Positions 53,850 through 63,350 of a stretch of 64,000 nt of DNA are shown in pieces. A program made the translations under genes and the position numbers. Every line of letters begins with the position of its first letter. Within the stretch, counting starts at the first letter, position 1. The stretch is from Halorubrum salsamenti (GTDB taxonomy: Archaea; Halobacteriota; Halobacteria; Halobacteriales; Haloferacaceae): positions 284,131 to 348,130 of the forward strand of contig NZ_VCNL01000003.1 in NCBI RefSeq assembly GCF_007671685.1. Direction: 5' to 3'. The notes below the pieces were generated by a model. It saw only the letters and a list, made by a program, of their open reading frames with translations. It made no database searches and was not told the origin of the DNA.

Positions 53850-53857
53850 TTTATATA
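53850..53857 (+). promoter_or_regulatory. Promoter of carS
   Basis: tttatata is centred 27 bp before the ATG at 53881, the strongest TATA match in this region. Confidence 0.65.
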
Positions 53858-53880
53858 CCCCAGACGGGCGACGGTCGGGT

Positions 53881-54423
53881 ATGATCGGTTCGCTCGTCGC
53901 GACCGCGTTCTGGGCGATGTTGCCCGCCTACGTGCCGAACAACGCCGCGGTGCTCGCGGGGGGCGGCCGCCCCATCGACGGCGGCCGCGAGTGGCGCGGC
54001 GCCCGCGTGCTCGGCGACGGGAAGACGTGGCGCGGCACCGCGGTCGGCACCCTGACCGGGGTCGTCCTCGCGCTCGCGCTCAACGCCCTCGCGGACCCGG
54101 CGAGCGCCGCGCTCGGCGTCGGCCTCCCGACGTTCGCGCTCCCGGCCGCGTTCGCGCTCGCGTTCGGCGCGATGTGCGGCGACATCGGCGCCTCCTTCCT
54201 CAAGCGTCGATCGGGCCGAGAGCGCGGAGCGTCGTTCCCGGGGCTCGACCAGCTCGACTTCGTCGTCGTCGCGCTCGCCGCCGTCTTCGTCGTCGACACC
54301 GACTGGGCGCTCTCGGTGTTCACGCCGTCCGTCCTCGCGGTCGTCCTCGTGATGACGCCGATCCTCCACGTCGTCACGAACGTCGGCGCCTACGCGCTCG
54401 GGCTGAAGAACGAGCCGTGGTAG
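53881..54423 (+). CDS. carS: CDP-archaeol synthase
   Basis: 180 residues from MIGSLVATAFWAMLPAYVPNN. Five hydrophobic segments and the signature NNAAVLAGGG ... RVLGDGKTWRG ... GDIGASFLKRR ... PGLDQLDFV. CarS makes CDP-archaeol from CTP and archaeol phosphate in the membrane, the branch point of archaeal phospholipid synthesis. Promoter is leaderless. Confidence 0.94.
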   Translation: MIGSLVATAFWAMLPAYVPNNAAVLAGGGRPIDGGREWRGARVLGDGKTWRGTAVGTLTGVVLALALNALADPASAALGVGLPTFALPAAFALAFGAMCGDIGASFLKRRSGRERGASFPGLDQLDFVVVALAAVFVVDTDWALSVFTPSVLAVVLVMTPILHVVTNVGAYALGLKNEPW

Positions 54424-54524
54424 GCGCGTCGCCGCCGTCCCGTCACCCGGATCTCCGACACGCGTTCACAGGGTACATCCGCTTGCTGTAGGTTTTTGCG
54501 GCGATAGACACAACCGATCGACGG

Positions 54525-55538
54525 ATGACACCCGAACTCGACGAGATCGACCTCGATACGGTCCCGCTCGGCCGAACCGGTCTCCGGACGAGCGAGCTCC
54601 AGCTCGGCACGTGGCGGTTCGGCCGCGTGACCGAGGCGGGGAACGTGGAGATCGACGAGGCCCGCGCCCACGAGCTGCTCGACGGGTACGAGGCGGCCGG
54701 CGGGCGCTACATCGACACCGCCGACGTGTACGGCGGCGGCGACTGCGAGCGCTGGATCGGCGACTGGCTCGCCGACCGCGACCGCGAGCGCTACACGATC
54801 GCGTCGAAGGTGTACTGGCAGGTCCGCGACGGCGACCCGAACAGCCGCGGCACGAACCGCAAGAACGTCCGCCACCGCGTCGACGCCCTGCTCGACCGGC
54901 TCGACACCGACTACGTCGACGTCCTCTACATCCACCGCTGGGACGACGAGACGCCGGCCCGCGAGCTGATGAAGACGCTCAACGGGCTCGTCGAGTCCGG
55001 CAAGGTCCACTACCTCGGCGCCTCCACGCTCCGCCCGAACGCCTGGAAGGTCGCCCGCGCCAACGAGATCGCCCGCAACGAGGGGTGGGAGCCGTTCACG
55101 GTCCTCCAGCCGCGCTACAACCTCGTCGACCGCGAGGTCGAGGGCGACTACCTGGAGTTCGCGCGCCAGCAGAACCTCGGGGTCTCCCCGTGGAGCCCGC
55201 TCGGACAGGGCTTCCTGACCGGGAAGTACGACCGCGACGAGGACCTCCCCGAGGAGTCGAAGGCCGCCGAGTCGAGCCGCTTCCAGGAGGCGTACCTCAC
55301 CGAGGCGAACTTCGACGTGCACGACGAGCTCGACGCCGTCGCCGACGAGGTCGACGCCACGCCCGCACAGACCGCGCTCGCGTGGCTCGCTCATCGCGAC
55401 GGCGTCACCGCCCCCATCGTCGGCGCGCGCACGACCGACCAGCTCGCGGAGAACCTCGCGGCCGCGCAGATCGACCTGTCCGACGAGCAGGTCGACCGGC
55501 TCACGGCCGCGAAGCCCGGCCCGTACGACGGGCTGTAA
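54525..55538 (+). CDS. Aldo/keto reductase
   Basis: 337 residues with the AKR core: DTADVYGGGDCERWIGDWLA (catalytic Asp and Tyr), ASKVYWQV (Lys) and YIHRWDDETP (His). The N-terminal acidic extension of 12 residues is haloarchaeal. NADPH-dependent oxidoreductase; substrate unknown. Followed 9 bp on by the facing hydantoinase B stop. Confidence 0.9.
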   Translation: MTPELDEIDLDTVPLGRTGLRTSELQLGTWRFGRVTEAGNVEIDEARAHELLDGYEAAGGRYIDTADVYGGGDCERWIGDWLADRDRERYTIASKVYWQVRDGDPNSRGTNRKNVRHRVDALLDRLDTDYVDVLYIHRWDDETPARELMKTLNGLVESGKVHYLGASTLRPNAWKVARANEIARNEGWEPFTVLQPRYNLVDREVEGDYLEFARQQNLGVSPWSPLGQGFLTGKYDRDEDLPEESKAAESSRFQEAYLTEANFDVHDELDAVADEVDATPAQTALAWLAHRDGVTAPIVGARTTDQLAENLAAAQIDLSDEQVDRLTAAKPGPYDGL

Positions 55539-55547
55539 GGCGCGCCG

Positions 55548-57257
55548 TCAGTTCCCTTCCGCCGACCGCTCTCTCTCCTCCCCCGACTCCCCCGTCGCTT
55601 TCCCGTCCGCGCGGTCCCGCTCTCTCGCCGCCGGACCGCGCTCTGCGGGGTCGCCGTACCCGCCCCCGCCCGGCGTCAGAATCGTCACTGTCGTCCCCGA
55701 GTCCACGTCGACCGTCGCCTTCGCGGGGACGGGCTCGCCGTCGATCAGGTTCTCACCGAGCGCGCCCGACTCGCCGCCCTCGCGGCCCGCGGGAGCGTGT
55801 CGCCGCCGCTCCGTCAGTAGCGAGACCGTCGCCGCGGTCTCGACGCGGACGCTCCGCTCCAGTCCGAGCCCGCCCCGGTGGCGCCCGTCGCCGCCGCTGT
55901 CCGGGCGGAAGGCGTACCGCTCCACCCGGAGCGGGTACGCCGCCTCCAGCGCCTCGACGGGGGTGTTAAGCGTGTTCGTCATCCCGACCTGCACGCCGTC
56001 CATCCCGTCGGCGTCGGGGCGCGCGCCGAACCCCCCGCCGATCGTCTCGTAGTAGGTGAACGACGCGGACTCGGTGCTCTCGCCGCGGTCGCCCCCATCC
56101 CCGCCCCCGCCCCGATTCCCGATCGTGAGATTGTTCATCGTCCCCTGGCTCCCGGCGGTCACCCGATCGGGAGCCGCCTCGCCGAGCGCCGCGAGCACCA
56201 CGTCGACCGCGCGTTGGCTCGTCTCGACGTTCCCGCCGACGACCGCCGCCGGCGGCTCGGGATTCAGGATCGACCCCGCGGGCGCCGACACCGACACCGG
56301 CTCGTAACAGCCGTGGTTCGGCGGGATCTCCGGGTCGGTCACGCAGCGCACGGCGAAGTAGACCGCGCTCTTCGCCACCGCGAGGGGAGCGTTGCAGTTC
56401 CCGTCGACCTGATCGGCGCTCCCCGCGAAGTCGACCGCGAGCGACCCGCCGTCGACGGTCACCGCCGCGCGAATCGGGATGTCGGCGTCGGTGACGCCGT
56501 CGCCCTCCAAGACGTCCTCGGCCTCGTAGGTCCCGTCAGGCAGGTCCCGGAGCGCGGCGGTCGTCCGCTCTCGGGAGTAGCCGATCACGGCGTCGAAGGC
56601 GGCTTCGAGCCGAGCGCGGCCGTGTTCGTCGGCGAGGTCGCGGAGCCGCTCGCCGGCCCGCTCGTTGGCGGCGATCTGCGCCTCGAAGTCGGCGCGCCGC
56701 TCCGCCGGGTTCCGCACGTTCGCGAAGACCAGATCGAAGACGTCGTCGACCCGGTCGCCGCACTCGACGAGTCGGAGCGGCGGGATCCGCAGCCCCTCCT
56801 GGTAGATCTCGCGGGCGCCGGCCGGCATGCTCCCGGGGGTCATCCCGCCCACGTCGGCGTGGTGCGCGCGGGAGACGGCGAAGCCGACCACGTCGCCGTC
56901 GAGCGCCAGCGACGAGACGAGCGTCACGTCGGGGAGGTGCGTCCCGCCGGTGAACGGGTCGTTGAGGACGAACACGTCGCCGGGGGCGGGGTCCCGATCG
57001 CGGACCGCGGCGACCGCCTCCGGCATCGCGCCGAGGTGGACCGGGATGTGCTCCGCCTGCGCGACCATCCGTCCGTCGGCGTCGAAGAGAGCGGTCGAGC
57101 AGTCCCGCCGCTCCGTGATGTTCGGCGAGTACGCCCCGCGGATCAGCACCGTCCCCATCTCCTCGGCGACGCCCTCCAACTGGTTGCGGAGGACCTCCAG
57201 CGTCACCGGGTCGATTTCGGGGTCCGGGGTCTCCGCCCCGCTCTCGTCGCCGGTCAT
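55548..57257 (-). CDS. Hydantoinase B / oxoprolinase family protein
   Basis: 569 residues. The family markers are [59 protein letters not shown] and [19 protein letters not shown]. It contains a low-complexity insert of Gly/Asp residues near 395. It pairs with HyuA to open a 5-oxoproline- or hydantoin-like ring using ATP. Its ATG overlaps the HyuA stop by 4 bp. Confidence 0.9.
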   Translation of the reverse strand: MTGDESGAETPDPEIDPVTLEVLRNQLEGVAEEMGTVLIRGAYSPNITERRDCSTALFDADGRMVAQAEHIPVHLGAMPEAVAAVRDRDPAPGDVFVLNDPFTGGTHLPDVTLVSSLALDGDVVGFAVSRAHHADVGGMTPGSMPAGAREIYQEGLRIPPLRLVECGDRVDDVFDLVFANVRNPAERRADFEAQIAANERAGERLRDLADEHGRARLEAAFDAVIGYSRERTTAALRDLPDGTYEAEDVLEGDGVTDADIPIRAAVTVDGGSLAVDFAGSADQVDGNCNAPLAVAKSAVYFAVRCVTDPEIPPNHGCYEPVSVSAPAGSILNPEPPAAVVGGNVETSQRAVDVVLAALGEAAPDRVTAGSQGTMNNLTIGNRGGGGDGGDRGESTESASFTYYETIGGGFGARPDADGMDGVQVGMTNTLNTPVEALEAAYPLRVERYAFRPDSGGDGRHRGGLGLERSVRVETAATVSLLTERRRHAPAGREGGESGALGENLIDGEPVPAKATVDVDSGTTVTILTPGGGGYGDPAERGPAARERDRADGKATGESGEERERSAEGN

Positions 57258-59371
57258 CGCCCGTCACCTCCCGTCCGTCCCGCGGATCCCTCGTCCCGTT
57301 CCAGCACCAGCGTCCCGTCCCGCCGGACGCGACCGCCCCACGCGGGCGGGACGACGGTCGTGCTCTCGGTCCCCGCGAGCACCGCGGGGCCGTCGAGGGT
57401 CGCTCCGGGAGCCAGCGCGTCGCGGTCGTAGACGGTCGCCTCGACCGCGCCGGCGTCGGGGAAGACGACCTCGCGAGCCCCTCGTTTCGCGTCGAGCGCG
57501 CCCGTCCGCGAGACGGTCGGAGCGTCGACCCCGACCGTCGCCGTGGCCCGGAGCGTGACCGCCTCCACCGTGGCGTCGAGCCGGTAGCCGTAGGCGCGCT
57601 CGTGGGCCGCCGCGAAGCGTTCGGCGAGCGCGTCGGGGTCGACCGGGGAACCCGGATCATCCCCTCCACCCCCGGCGTCGACGGTCAGCTCGAAGCTCTG
57701 TCCGGCGTACCGGCAATCCGCGGCCAGTTCGATCCGCGCCGCCTCGGGGTCCGAGACGTCGGCGAGAGCGCGGTCGGTGAGCTCCGCGAAGGCGTCGGAA
57801 AGCTCCCCACTCGTCGCGCTCCCCAGCGAGAGCCGAACCGTGCGGGCCGCGTCGTGCGTCTCGTCGGCCGCGAGCAGCCCGTAGGCGGACAGCACGCCGG
57901 CCGGCCCCGGGACGAGCACGCGCTCCATCCCGAGGCGGTCGGCGAGCGCGGCCGCGTGCATCGGTCCCGCGCCGCCGAAGGCGACGAGGTCGAACGCGCG
58001 GGGGTCCCGGCCGCGCTCGACGGTCACCGACCGGATCGCCCGCGCCATCGTCGCGTTGGCGACGCGGTACACCCCCCGCGCGGCGGTGGTGGGAGCATCG
58101 AGGCCGTCTTCCCCTTCGATCCCGGCCTCCTCGGCGAGCCGTTCGAGCGCCTCGCGGGCGGCGTCGACGTCGAGCGAGAGGTCGCCGCCGAGCGCCGCGT
58201 CCGGGCCGATGTAGCCCAAGAGCACGTCGGCGTCGGTGACGGTCGGAGCGGTCCCGCCCTTCCCGTAGCAGGCCGGCCCCGGCTCCGCGCCGGCGGACTC
58301 CGGGCCGACGCGGAGCGCACCGCCGGCGTCGGTCCACGCGACCGACCCGCCGCCCGCGCCGACCGTCTCCACGTCGACGGTCGGGGTGCGAAGGGGAACG
58401 CCGGCGATCGTCGTCTCCGCGGCCCGCTCGGCGCGCCCGTCGCGCACGAGGCTCACGTCGCTCGACGTGCCGCCCATGTCGAAGGTGACGGCGGCGGTGC
58501 GTTCGCCCGTCTCGTCGCCCTCGGCGGCGCCGCGGAGGGTCGCGCCGCCCGCGACCGCGGCCGCGCCGACGACGCCGGCGGCGGGGCCCGACAGCACCGT
58601 CGTCACGGCGCTCTTTCGGACCGTCTCCGCGTCGGCGACGCCCCCGTTCGAGCGCATCACCCGCGGCTCGGGGAGCCCGAGGTCCTCGGCGCCCGCGACG
58701 ATCCGCCCGAGGTAGTCGTCGAGCTCCGGCGTCAGGTACGCGTCGGCGGCGGTCGTCGCCGTGCGCTCGAACTCGCGGAACTCGGCGAGCACGTCGTGAG
58801 AGCCGGAGACCGGAACGTCGAGTTCCTCGCGGAGGACCTCGGCCACCGCGGTTTCGTTCTCCGGGTGCGCGTACGCGTGGAGCAGCGAGACAGCGACGCT
58901 CTCGACGTCGCTCTCGGCGATCTCGGCCGCCAGATCTCGGACTTCGTCCGGGTCGACCGCGCGCTCGATCCCCTCGGTCGTCGCGCGCTCCTCGACCTCG
59001 AACCGCCGTCGGCGGGGAACGAGCGGGACCGGCTTCGCCGCGCCGAGGTCGTAGAGGGCGGGGCGGGCCTGCCGGCCGATCTCCAGTACGTCCCGGAAAC
59101 CGGCGGTCGTCACGAGCGCGGTCCGGGCGCCGTCGCGCTCTAAGAGGGCGTTGACGGAGACCGTGGTCGCGTGCGCGAAGGCGTCCACGTCGGTCGGGGC
59201 GACCCCGGCCGCGTCGCAGGCCTCGCGGACCCCGCCGAGGACGCCGGCGTGTTGCGGGGTCGTCGTGGGCACCTTCGCGGTCGTGAGATCGCCGTCGGCG
59301 ACGAGCGCCACGTCGGTGAACGTGCCGCCGACATCGACGCCGAGCCTGACGGTCGGGCTGTCGTCAGCCAT
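57254..59371 (-). CDS. Hydantoinase A / oxoprolinase family protein
   Basis: 705 residues. The N terminus has RLGVDVGGTFTDVALV, the ASKHA-type phosphate loop; then VNALLERDGARTALVTTAGF, MRSNGGVADAETVRKSAVTT and LSGPAAGVVGAAAVAGG, and FDMGGTSSDVSLV. ATP-dependent amidase partner of HyuB. No transporter for a hydantoin or 5-oxoproline is adjacent, so the substrate is open. HisH follows on the same strand, 9 bp away. Confidence 0.9.
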   Translation of the reverse strand: MADDSPTVRLGVDVGGTFTDVALVADGDLTTAKVPTTTPQHAGVLGGVREACDAAGVAPTDVDAFAHATTVSVNALLERDGARTALVTTAGFRDVLEIGRQARPALYDLGAAKPVPLVPRRRRFEVEERATTEGIERAVDPDEVRDLAAEIAESDVESVAVSLLHAYAHPENETAVAEVLREELDVPVSGSHDVLAEFREFERTATTAADAYLTPELDDYLGRIVAGAEDLGLPEPRVMRSNGGVADAETVRKSAVTTVLSGPAAGVVGAAAVAGGATLRGAAEGDETGERTAAVTFDMGGTSSDVSLVRDGRAERAAETTIAGVPLRTPTVDVETVGAGGGSVAWTDAGGALRVGPESAGAEPGPACYGKGGTAPTVTDADVLLGYIGPDAALGGDLSLDVDAAREALERLAEEAGIEGEDGLDAPTTAARGVYRVANATMARAIRSVTVERGRDPRAFDLVAFGGAGPMHAAALADRLGMERVLVPGPAGVLSAYGLLAADETHDAARTVRLSLGSATSGELSDAFAELTDRALADVSDPEAARIELAADCRYAGQSFELTVDAGGGGDDPGSPVDPDALAERFAAAHERAYGYRLDATVEAVTLRATATVGVDAPTVSRTGALDAKRGAREVVFPDAGAVEATVYDRDALAPGATLDGPAVLAGTESTTVVPPAWGGRVRRDGTLVLERDEGSAGRTGGDGR

Positions 59372-59380
59372 CCTCGGACG

Positions 59381-60040
59381 CTACCGGTCCGCGCAGTACT
59401 CGACGAAGTTCCGTAAGATCCGGAGCCCCGTCTCTCCGCTCTTCTCGGGGTGGAACTGCGTGCCGAACACGTTGCCCGCCTCGTTGGCGACGACGGCGGG
59501 GAAGTCGACGCCGTAGTCCGCGGTGGCGACGACCGCGTCCGGGTCGTCGGGCTCGGCGTAGTACGAGTGGACGAAGTAGGCGTACTCGCCCTCCACCCCC
59601 TCGACGATCGGGTGCTCTCTCGCGATTTCGAGCTCGTTCCACCCCATGTGCGGGATCTTGCGGTCGACGTCGAACCGGACGTTGGTGCCGGGGACGAGAT
59701 CGAGGCCGGTCACCTCGCCTTCCCCCTCGTGGTCGGCCTCCTCGCTGGAGGTGAGCAGCATCTGCATCCCGAGACAGATCCCGAAGAGGGGACGACCGGC
59801 GTCGGCGTGGTCGGTCAGCGCCTCGCGAAGCGGACCGGCGTTCTCCATCCCCTCGCGGAACGCGCCGACGCCGGGGAGGACGACGCCGTCGGCGGCCGCG
59901 AACGCCTCGGGGTCGTCGGTGATCTCGACCGACGCGCCCGCGCGCTCTAACCCGCGGGTCGCCGACCGGAGGTTCCCGAGGCCGTAGTCGACTAAAACGA
60001 CGTCCGCCAGCGTCTCCGCGGGCGGTTCGAAGGTGCTCAT
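59381..60040 (-). CDS. hisH: Imidazole glycerol phosphate synthase, glutaminase subunit
   Basis: 219 residues from MSTFEPPAETLADVVLVDYG. Class I glutamine amidotransferase: LFGICLGMQMLL with the active Cys, GTQFHPEKSGETG with His and Glu, and VLPGVGAFREGM. It releases ammonia for HisF in histidine synthesis. HisF is not in the window. Confidence 0.95.
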   Translation of the reverse strand: MSTFEPPAETLADVVLVDYGLGNLRSATRGLERAGASVEITDDPEAFAAADGVVLPGVGAFREGMENAGPLREALTDHADAGRPLFGICLGMQMLLTSSEEADHEGEGEVTGLDLVPGTNVRFDVDRKIPHMGWNELEIAREHPIVEGVEGEYAYFVHSYYAEPDDPDAVVATADYGVDFPAVVANEAGNVFGTQFHPEKSGETGLRILRNFVEYCADR

Positions 60041-60161
60041 ACGTCCCCTCGGAGGGGGACGGAAAAGTCGGTTTCCCTTGTGGCAGTTCGGTGGACGGCC
60101 GTTCACTCCGACGGCCGCGGCCCGCCTCGAACGGGGCGCGGCGGGCGGAGCGCTCCCGCGT

Positions 60162-61250
60162 TCACTTCATCGCCGATTCCATCATCCGGCGCGGGAAGCC
60201 GGTGATGAGCTCCCAGATGCCCATCTCCACGTCGTCGGAGCGCAGCCGCGACCGGAGTCGCTGGCTGAACAGCTCGACGGAGATGATGAGCAGGAAGATG
60301 GCGAGCAGCGTCGCCATCATCTCGGTGAACCGCAGCAGGTTCTGCTGGGAGGTGAGGACGTAGCCGAGCCCCCCGGCGCCGATGACGCCGACGGTGACGG
60401 CGGCGCGGACGTTGATCTCGAAGATGTACAGCGTCCACGCGATGAACGCGGTCCGGACCTGACTCAGCATGCCGAAGAAGACGATCTGCGGCTTGCTCGC
60501 CCCGGTCGTGCGCATCGCCTCGATCGGTCCGTCCTCGATCTCCTCCAGCTCGTCGACGAACAGCCGGCCGAGGTTCCCGATCGTGTCGAACGCGATCGCG
60601 ATCGCGGCGGAGGCGGGCCCGAGCCCGAGGAACGGGATGAAGATGAGCGTCCAGATGATCGCCGGGATCGCCCGGATGAACGACATCGTTCCGCGGAAGA
60701 TGAAGTTGAAGGGGAACGGCGTGACCCGCTCCGAGCCGAGCGTCCCGAACACCAGGGCGAACGGGAACCCGAGGATCGTCCCGACGAACCCCATCGCGAG
60801 GGTAATGCCGGCCTCCCCGAATATTTGGAAGATCCCGAGTTCCTGGAAGAAGAACGCGTAGATGTCCGTCGGGTCCGGGGGGAACTGGAACAGTAGCCCG
60901 CCGATCTCGGGGTCGTACAGCAGGTTCTCCTGTCTGATGAAGCTGGTGTACTGGCGGACGTCGAGGAACGGGATCACGCCGAAGTGGTTCGTGATCGGGA
61001 AGAAGCCGGTCAGCGACTCGGTGAACGTGTCCAGCCTCGCGTCCGGGTTCAGAAGCTCCGTCGCGGCGAACGCCTGCAGCGTCGTGAACGCCAGGAAGGT
61101 CGCGAGCCCGACCCACCCGAGCGCCCGGCGGCGACGCGTCCGCTTGATGTTCTCGAACTGTTCTGCGATACGGTCCGGAACGTCGGAGGCGTCGTCGACG
61201 CCGACCGCCTCTGAGCGCGTCCCGTCGGAGTCCGTGGTGTCTGTTGTCAC
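60162..61250 (-). CDS. phnE: Phosphonate/phosphite ABC transporter permease
   Basis: GTG start at 61250 chosen (362 residues, MTTDTTDSDGTRSEAV) because the longer ATG frame at 61313 would overlap phnC by 41 bp. Six or more helices, and the ABC permease EAA-like loop EEIEDGPIEAMRTTGASKPQ. It has an unusually long hydrophilic N-terminal part and an external loop after helix 1 (about 90-170) absent in bacterial PhnE. Forms the channel for PhnD cargo. Confidence 0.88.
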   Translation of the reverse strand: MTTDTTDSDGTRSEAVGVDDASDVPDRIAEQFENIKRTRRRRALGWVGLATFLAFTTLQAFAATELLNPDARLDTFTESLTGFFPITNHFGVIPFLDVRQYTSFIRQENLLYDPEIGGLLFQFPPDPTDIYAFFFQELGIFQIFGEAGITLAMGFVGTILGFPFALVFGTLGSERVTPFPFNFIFRGTMSFIRAIPAIIWTLIFIPFLGLGPASAAIAIAFDTIGNLGRLFVDELEEIEDGPIEAMRTTGASKPQIVFFGMLSQVRTAFIAWTLYIFEINVRAAVTVGVIGAGGLGYVLTSQQNLLRFTEMMATLLAIFLLIISVELFSQRLRSRLRSDDVEMGIWELITGFPRRMMESAMK

Positions 61251-61272
61251 TCGTGGATCAGCTCCGTTCTCG

Positions 61273-62058
61273 TCACGTCGTCGCGACCTCGTCGGTCTCG
61301 CCGTCGGCGTCACCGTCGTCGCGGACGAACATCCCCTCGGTGTCGATGTCGCCGTAGAGGTCGTCGATGACGTCGATCGTCAGATCGTCTCGGTACCCGT
61401 CGAACACCTTCTCGCCGTCCCTGAGGCCGATGAACCGGTGTCCGAACTTCCGGGCGATGTTCACCTGGTGGAGGCTACAGAAGGTCGTCAGATCGCGGTC
61501 GTCGGAGGCGGTTCGGAGGTACTCCATCACGCTCTGTGCGCTGCCGGGATCCAGGCTCGCGACCGGCTCGTCGGCGAGCAGTACGTTCGGCTGCTGGACG
61601 AGCGCGCGGGCGATCCCCACGCGCTGCTGTTGGCCGCCGCTCATGCTCCGCGCCTTCTGTTCGGCCTCCTCTAAGAGGCCGACCGTGTCGAGCGCGTCGA
61701 GGGCGCGGTGCTTCTCGTCGGGGTCCTGTAGCTGGAGGACGCTGGAGACGAACCCGGAGCGGTGGACGCCGCCGGAGAGCGAGTTCGAGTACGCCGTCAT
61801 GTCGCCGATGATGTTGTGCTGCTGGAAGATCATCGCGACCTCCGGTCGCGGCTCGATCATGGGCTCGCCGTCGATCCGGATCTCGCCCTCGGTCGGCGAG
61901 AGCAGTCCGCTCAGCGTCCGCAGCAGCGTCGACTTCCCGGAGCCCGAGACGCCGAGTACGATGACAAACTCGCCGGCGGGGACCTCGAAGGACACGTCGT
62001 CGAGCGCGACCGTGTCGCCGAACCGTTTCGTGAGGCCGTCTACTTCGATGTAAGTCAT
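61273..62058 (-). CDS. phnC: Phosphonate ABC transporter ATP-binding protein
   Basis: 261 residues. Walker A GVSGSGKST, signature RSMSGGQQQRVGIARALV, Walker B VLLADEPVASLD and the H-loop FCSLHQVNIA. Powers uptake of phosphonate, phosphite or related anions. 22 bp before the phnE GTG and 29 bp after phnD. Confidence 0.93.
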   Translation of the reverse strand: MTYIEVDGLTKRFGDTVALDDVSFEVPAGEFVIVLGVSGSGKSTLLRTLSGLLSPTEGEIRIDGEPMIEPRPEVAMIFQQHNIIGDMTAYSNSLSGGVHRSGFVSSVLQLQDPDEKHRALDALDTVGLLEEAEQKARSMSGGQQQRVGIARALVQQPNVLLADEPVASLDPGSAQSVMEYLRTASDDRDLTTFCSLHQVNIARKFGHRFIGLRDGEKVFDGYRDDLTIDVIDDLYGDIDTEGMFVRDDGDADGETDEVATT

Positions 62059-62087
62059 AGAGAAAGCGTTGTAAGTAGCCGCTCAGC

Positions 62088-63248
62088 CTACAGCGTGCTC
62101 CACTCCAAGCCGAGCTCCTGACCGAGCTCCGCGACGGGGTCGTAGTCCTCGACGCTCGCGTCGACGACGCCGCTGAACCAGAGCGAGTGGGCCTCGACGA
62201 GCTCCAAGTCGTCCCGCTGTTCCTCGCTGAGCTCGGACTCGTTCATCTCGAGGATCTCCGGGTCGATGCTGAGCGCCTCGGCGATGTCCGCCTGCGACTC
62301 GTGTTCGAACGCCTCCTGCGGCGCGTCGATCATCAGCTGGCGGAGGTCGTCTTTGAGCGACTCCTCCCACGCGGCGTTGCTCACGATCGGCGCGCGCGGG
62401 ATCGGGTCGGAGACCGCGAGGAGCTGCAGCTCGGGGTCGCTTTCGCCGGCGCCCTCGTACTCCGCCGAGATGTCGACGAAGTCCTGCGACATCTCGTCGA
62501 ACTGCTCCTGCGGCACGTGCGCGGCGGTGGAGAACGCGCCGGTCCCGGCGGCCGCGATCCGGTCGTCCTGAATGAGCTGTTCGCGGGCCGTCGTGTGGTC
62601 AGAGGTCCGGAGCTCGAAGTCCTCGGGCGAGCCGGAGGGAGCGCTCCCGATGTCGAGCCCGGCGTTACTGAGCATGTACAGGGGGAACAGCGTCCCGGAG
62701 ACCGACGTGGGCGCGGCCGACGCGACGACCTCGCCCTCCAGGTCCGAGAGCGACTCGATGCCGCTGTCGGGCGTCGTCGTGATGAGCGAGAAGTACTGCT
62801 CCGCGCCGTACGCCACCCGCATCCCCGTTACGTCGAGCTCGCTGGGGATCTGCGCGACCGCGCCCGGCGACACGTCAGCGAAGAGCCGGTCGCCCTCCGC
62901 GGCGCGCCGGAGCTCCTGTGCGGTGCCGGAGTAGCTCGCGGTCGGCTGTTCGACGATCTCCACCTCGGCCTCGGACTCCAGGTACTCGAACAGCGGCTGG
63001 TACTGCACCTGAATGTCGATCTCCTCTTCCGCGGGGTTCAGCACCCACGTGACCTCCGTCACGGAGTTCTCGGAGTCGCCCGCCGTGCCGCCGTCCGAAC
63101 CGTCGCTTCCGTCACCCGATCCGCCGTCGCTGCCGTCGCCACCGTCCCCGCCACCGCTGTCGGAACAGCCGGCGAGCCCGACTACCCCGGCCGCACCGGC
63201 CGTCTTGACAAATGTTCGCCGATCCGCCGACCACCTGTTGTCGGACAT
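62088..63248 (-). CDS. phnD: Phosphonate ABC transporter substrate-binding lipoprotein
   Basis: 386 residues. Tat lipobox signal DRRTFVKTAGAAGVVGLAGC and an acidic Ser/Gly linker, then the PBP fold with VTWVLNPAEEEIDIQVQYQP, SVSGTLFPLYMLSNAGLDIG and AGTGAFSTAAHVPQEQFDEM. It captures the anion outside the membrane. First gene of phnD-C-E; the promoter aaaataatatac is 27 bp upstream. Confidence 0.9.
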   Translation of the reverse strand: MSDNRWSADRRTFVKTAGAAGVVGLAGCSDSGGGDGGDGSDGGSGDGSDGSDGGTAGDSENSVTEVTWVLNPAEEEIDIQVQYQPLFEYLESEAEVEIVEQPTASYSGTAQELRRAAEGDRLFADVSPGAVAQIPSELDVTGMRVAYGAEQYFSLITTTPDSGIESLSDLEGEVVASAAPTSVSGTLFPLYMLSNAGLDIGSAPSGSPEDFELRTSDHTTAREQLIQDDRIAAAGTGAFSTAAHVPQEQFDEMSQDFVDISAEYEGAGESDPELQLLAVSDPIPRAPIVSNAAWEESLKDDLRQLMIDAPQEAFEHESQADIAEALSIDPEILEMNESELSEEQRDDLELVEAHSLWFSGVVDASVEDYDPVAELGQELGLEWSTL

Positions 63249-63267
63249 ACGGTTGTGGGTTCGACTC

Positions 63268-63282
63268 GCATGGTATATTATT
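63268..63282 (-). promoter_or_regulatory. Promoter of phnDCE
   Basis: Minus strand aaaataatataccat, centred about 27 bp before the phnD ATG; leaderless start expected. Confidence 0.55.
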
Positions 63283-63350
63283 TTCTATGTTTCGTATGCA
63301 GAGCTACTGTTACGGACGTTCGCACGGCTTTTCCCGCCGATCCGTTCGTT

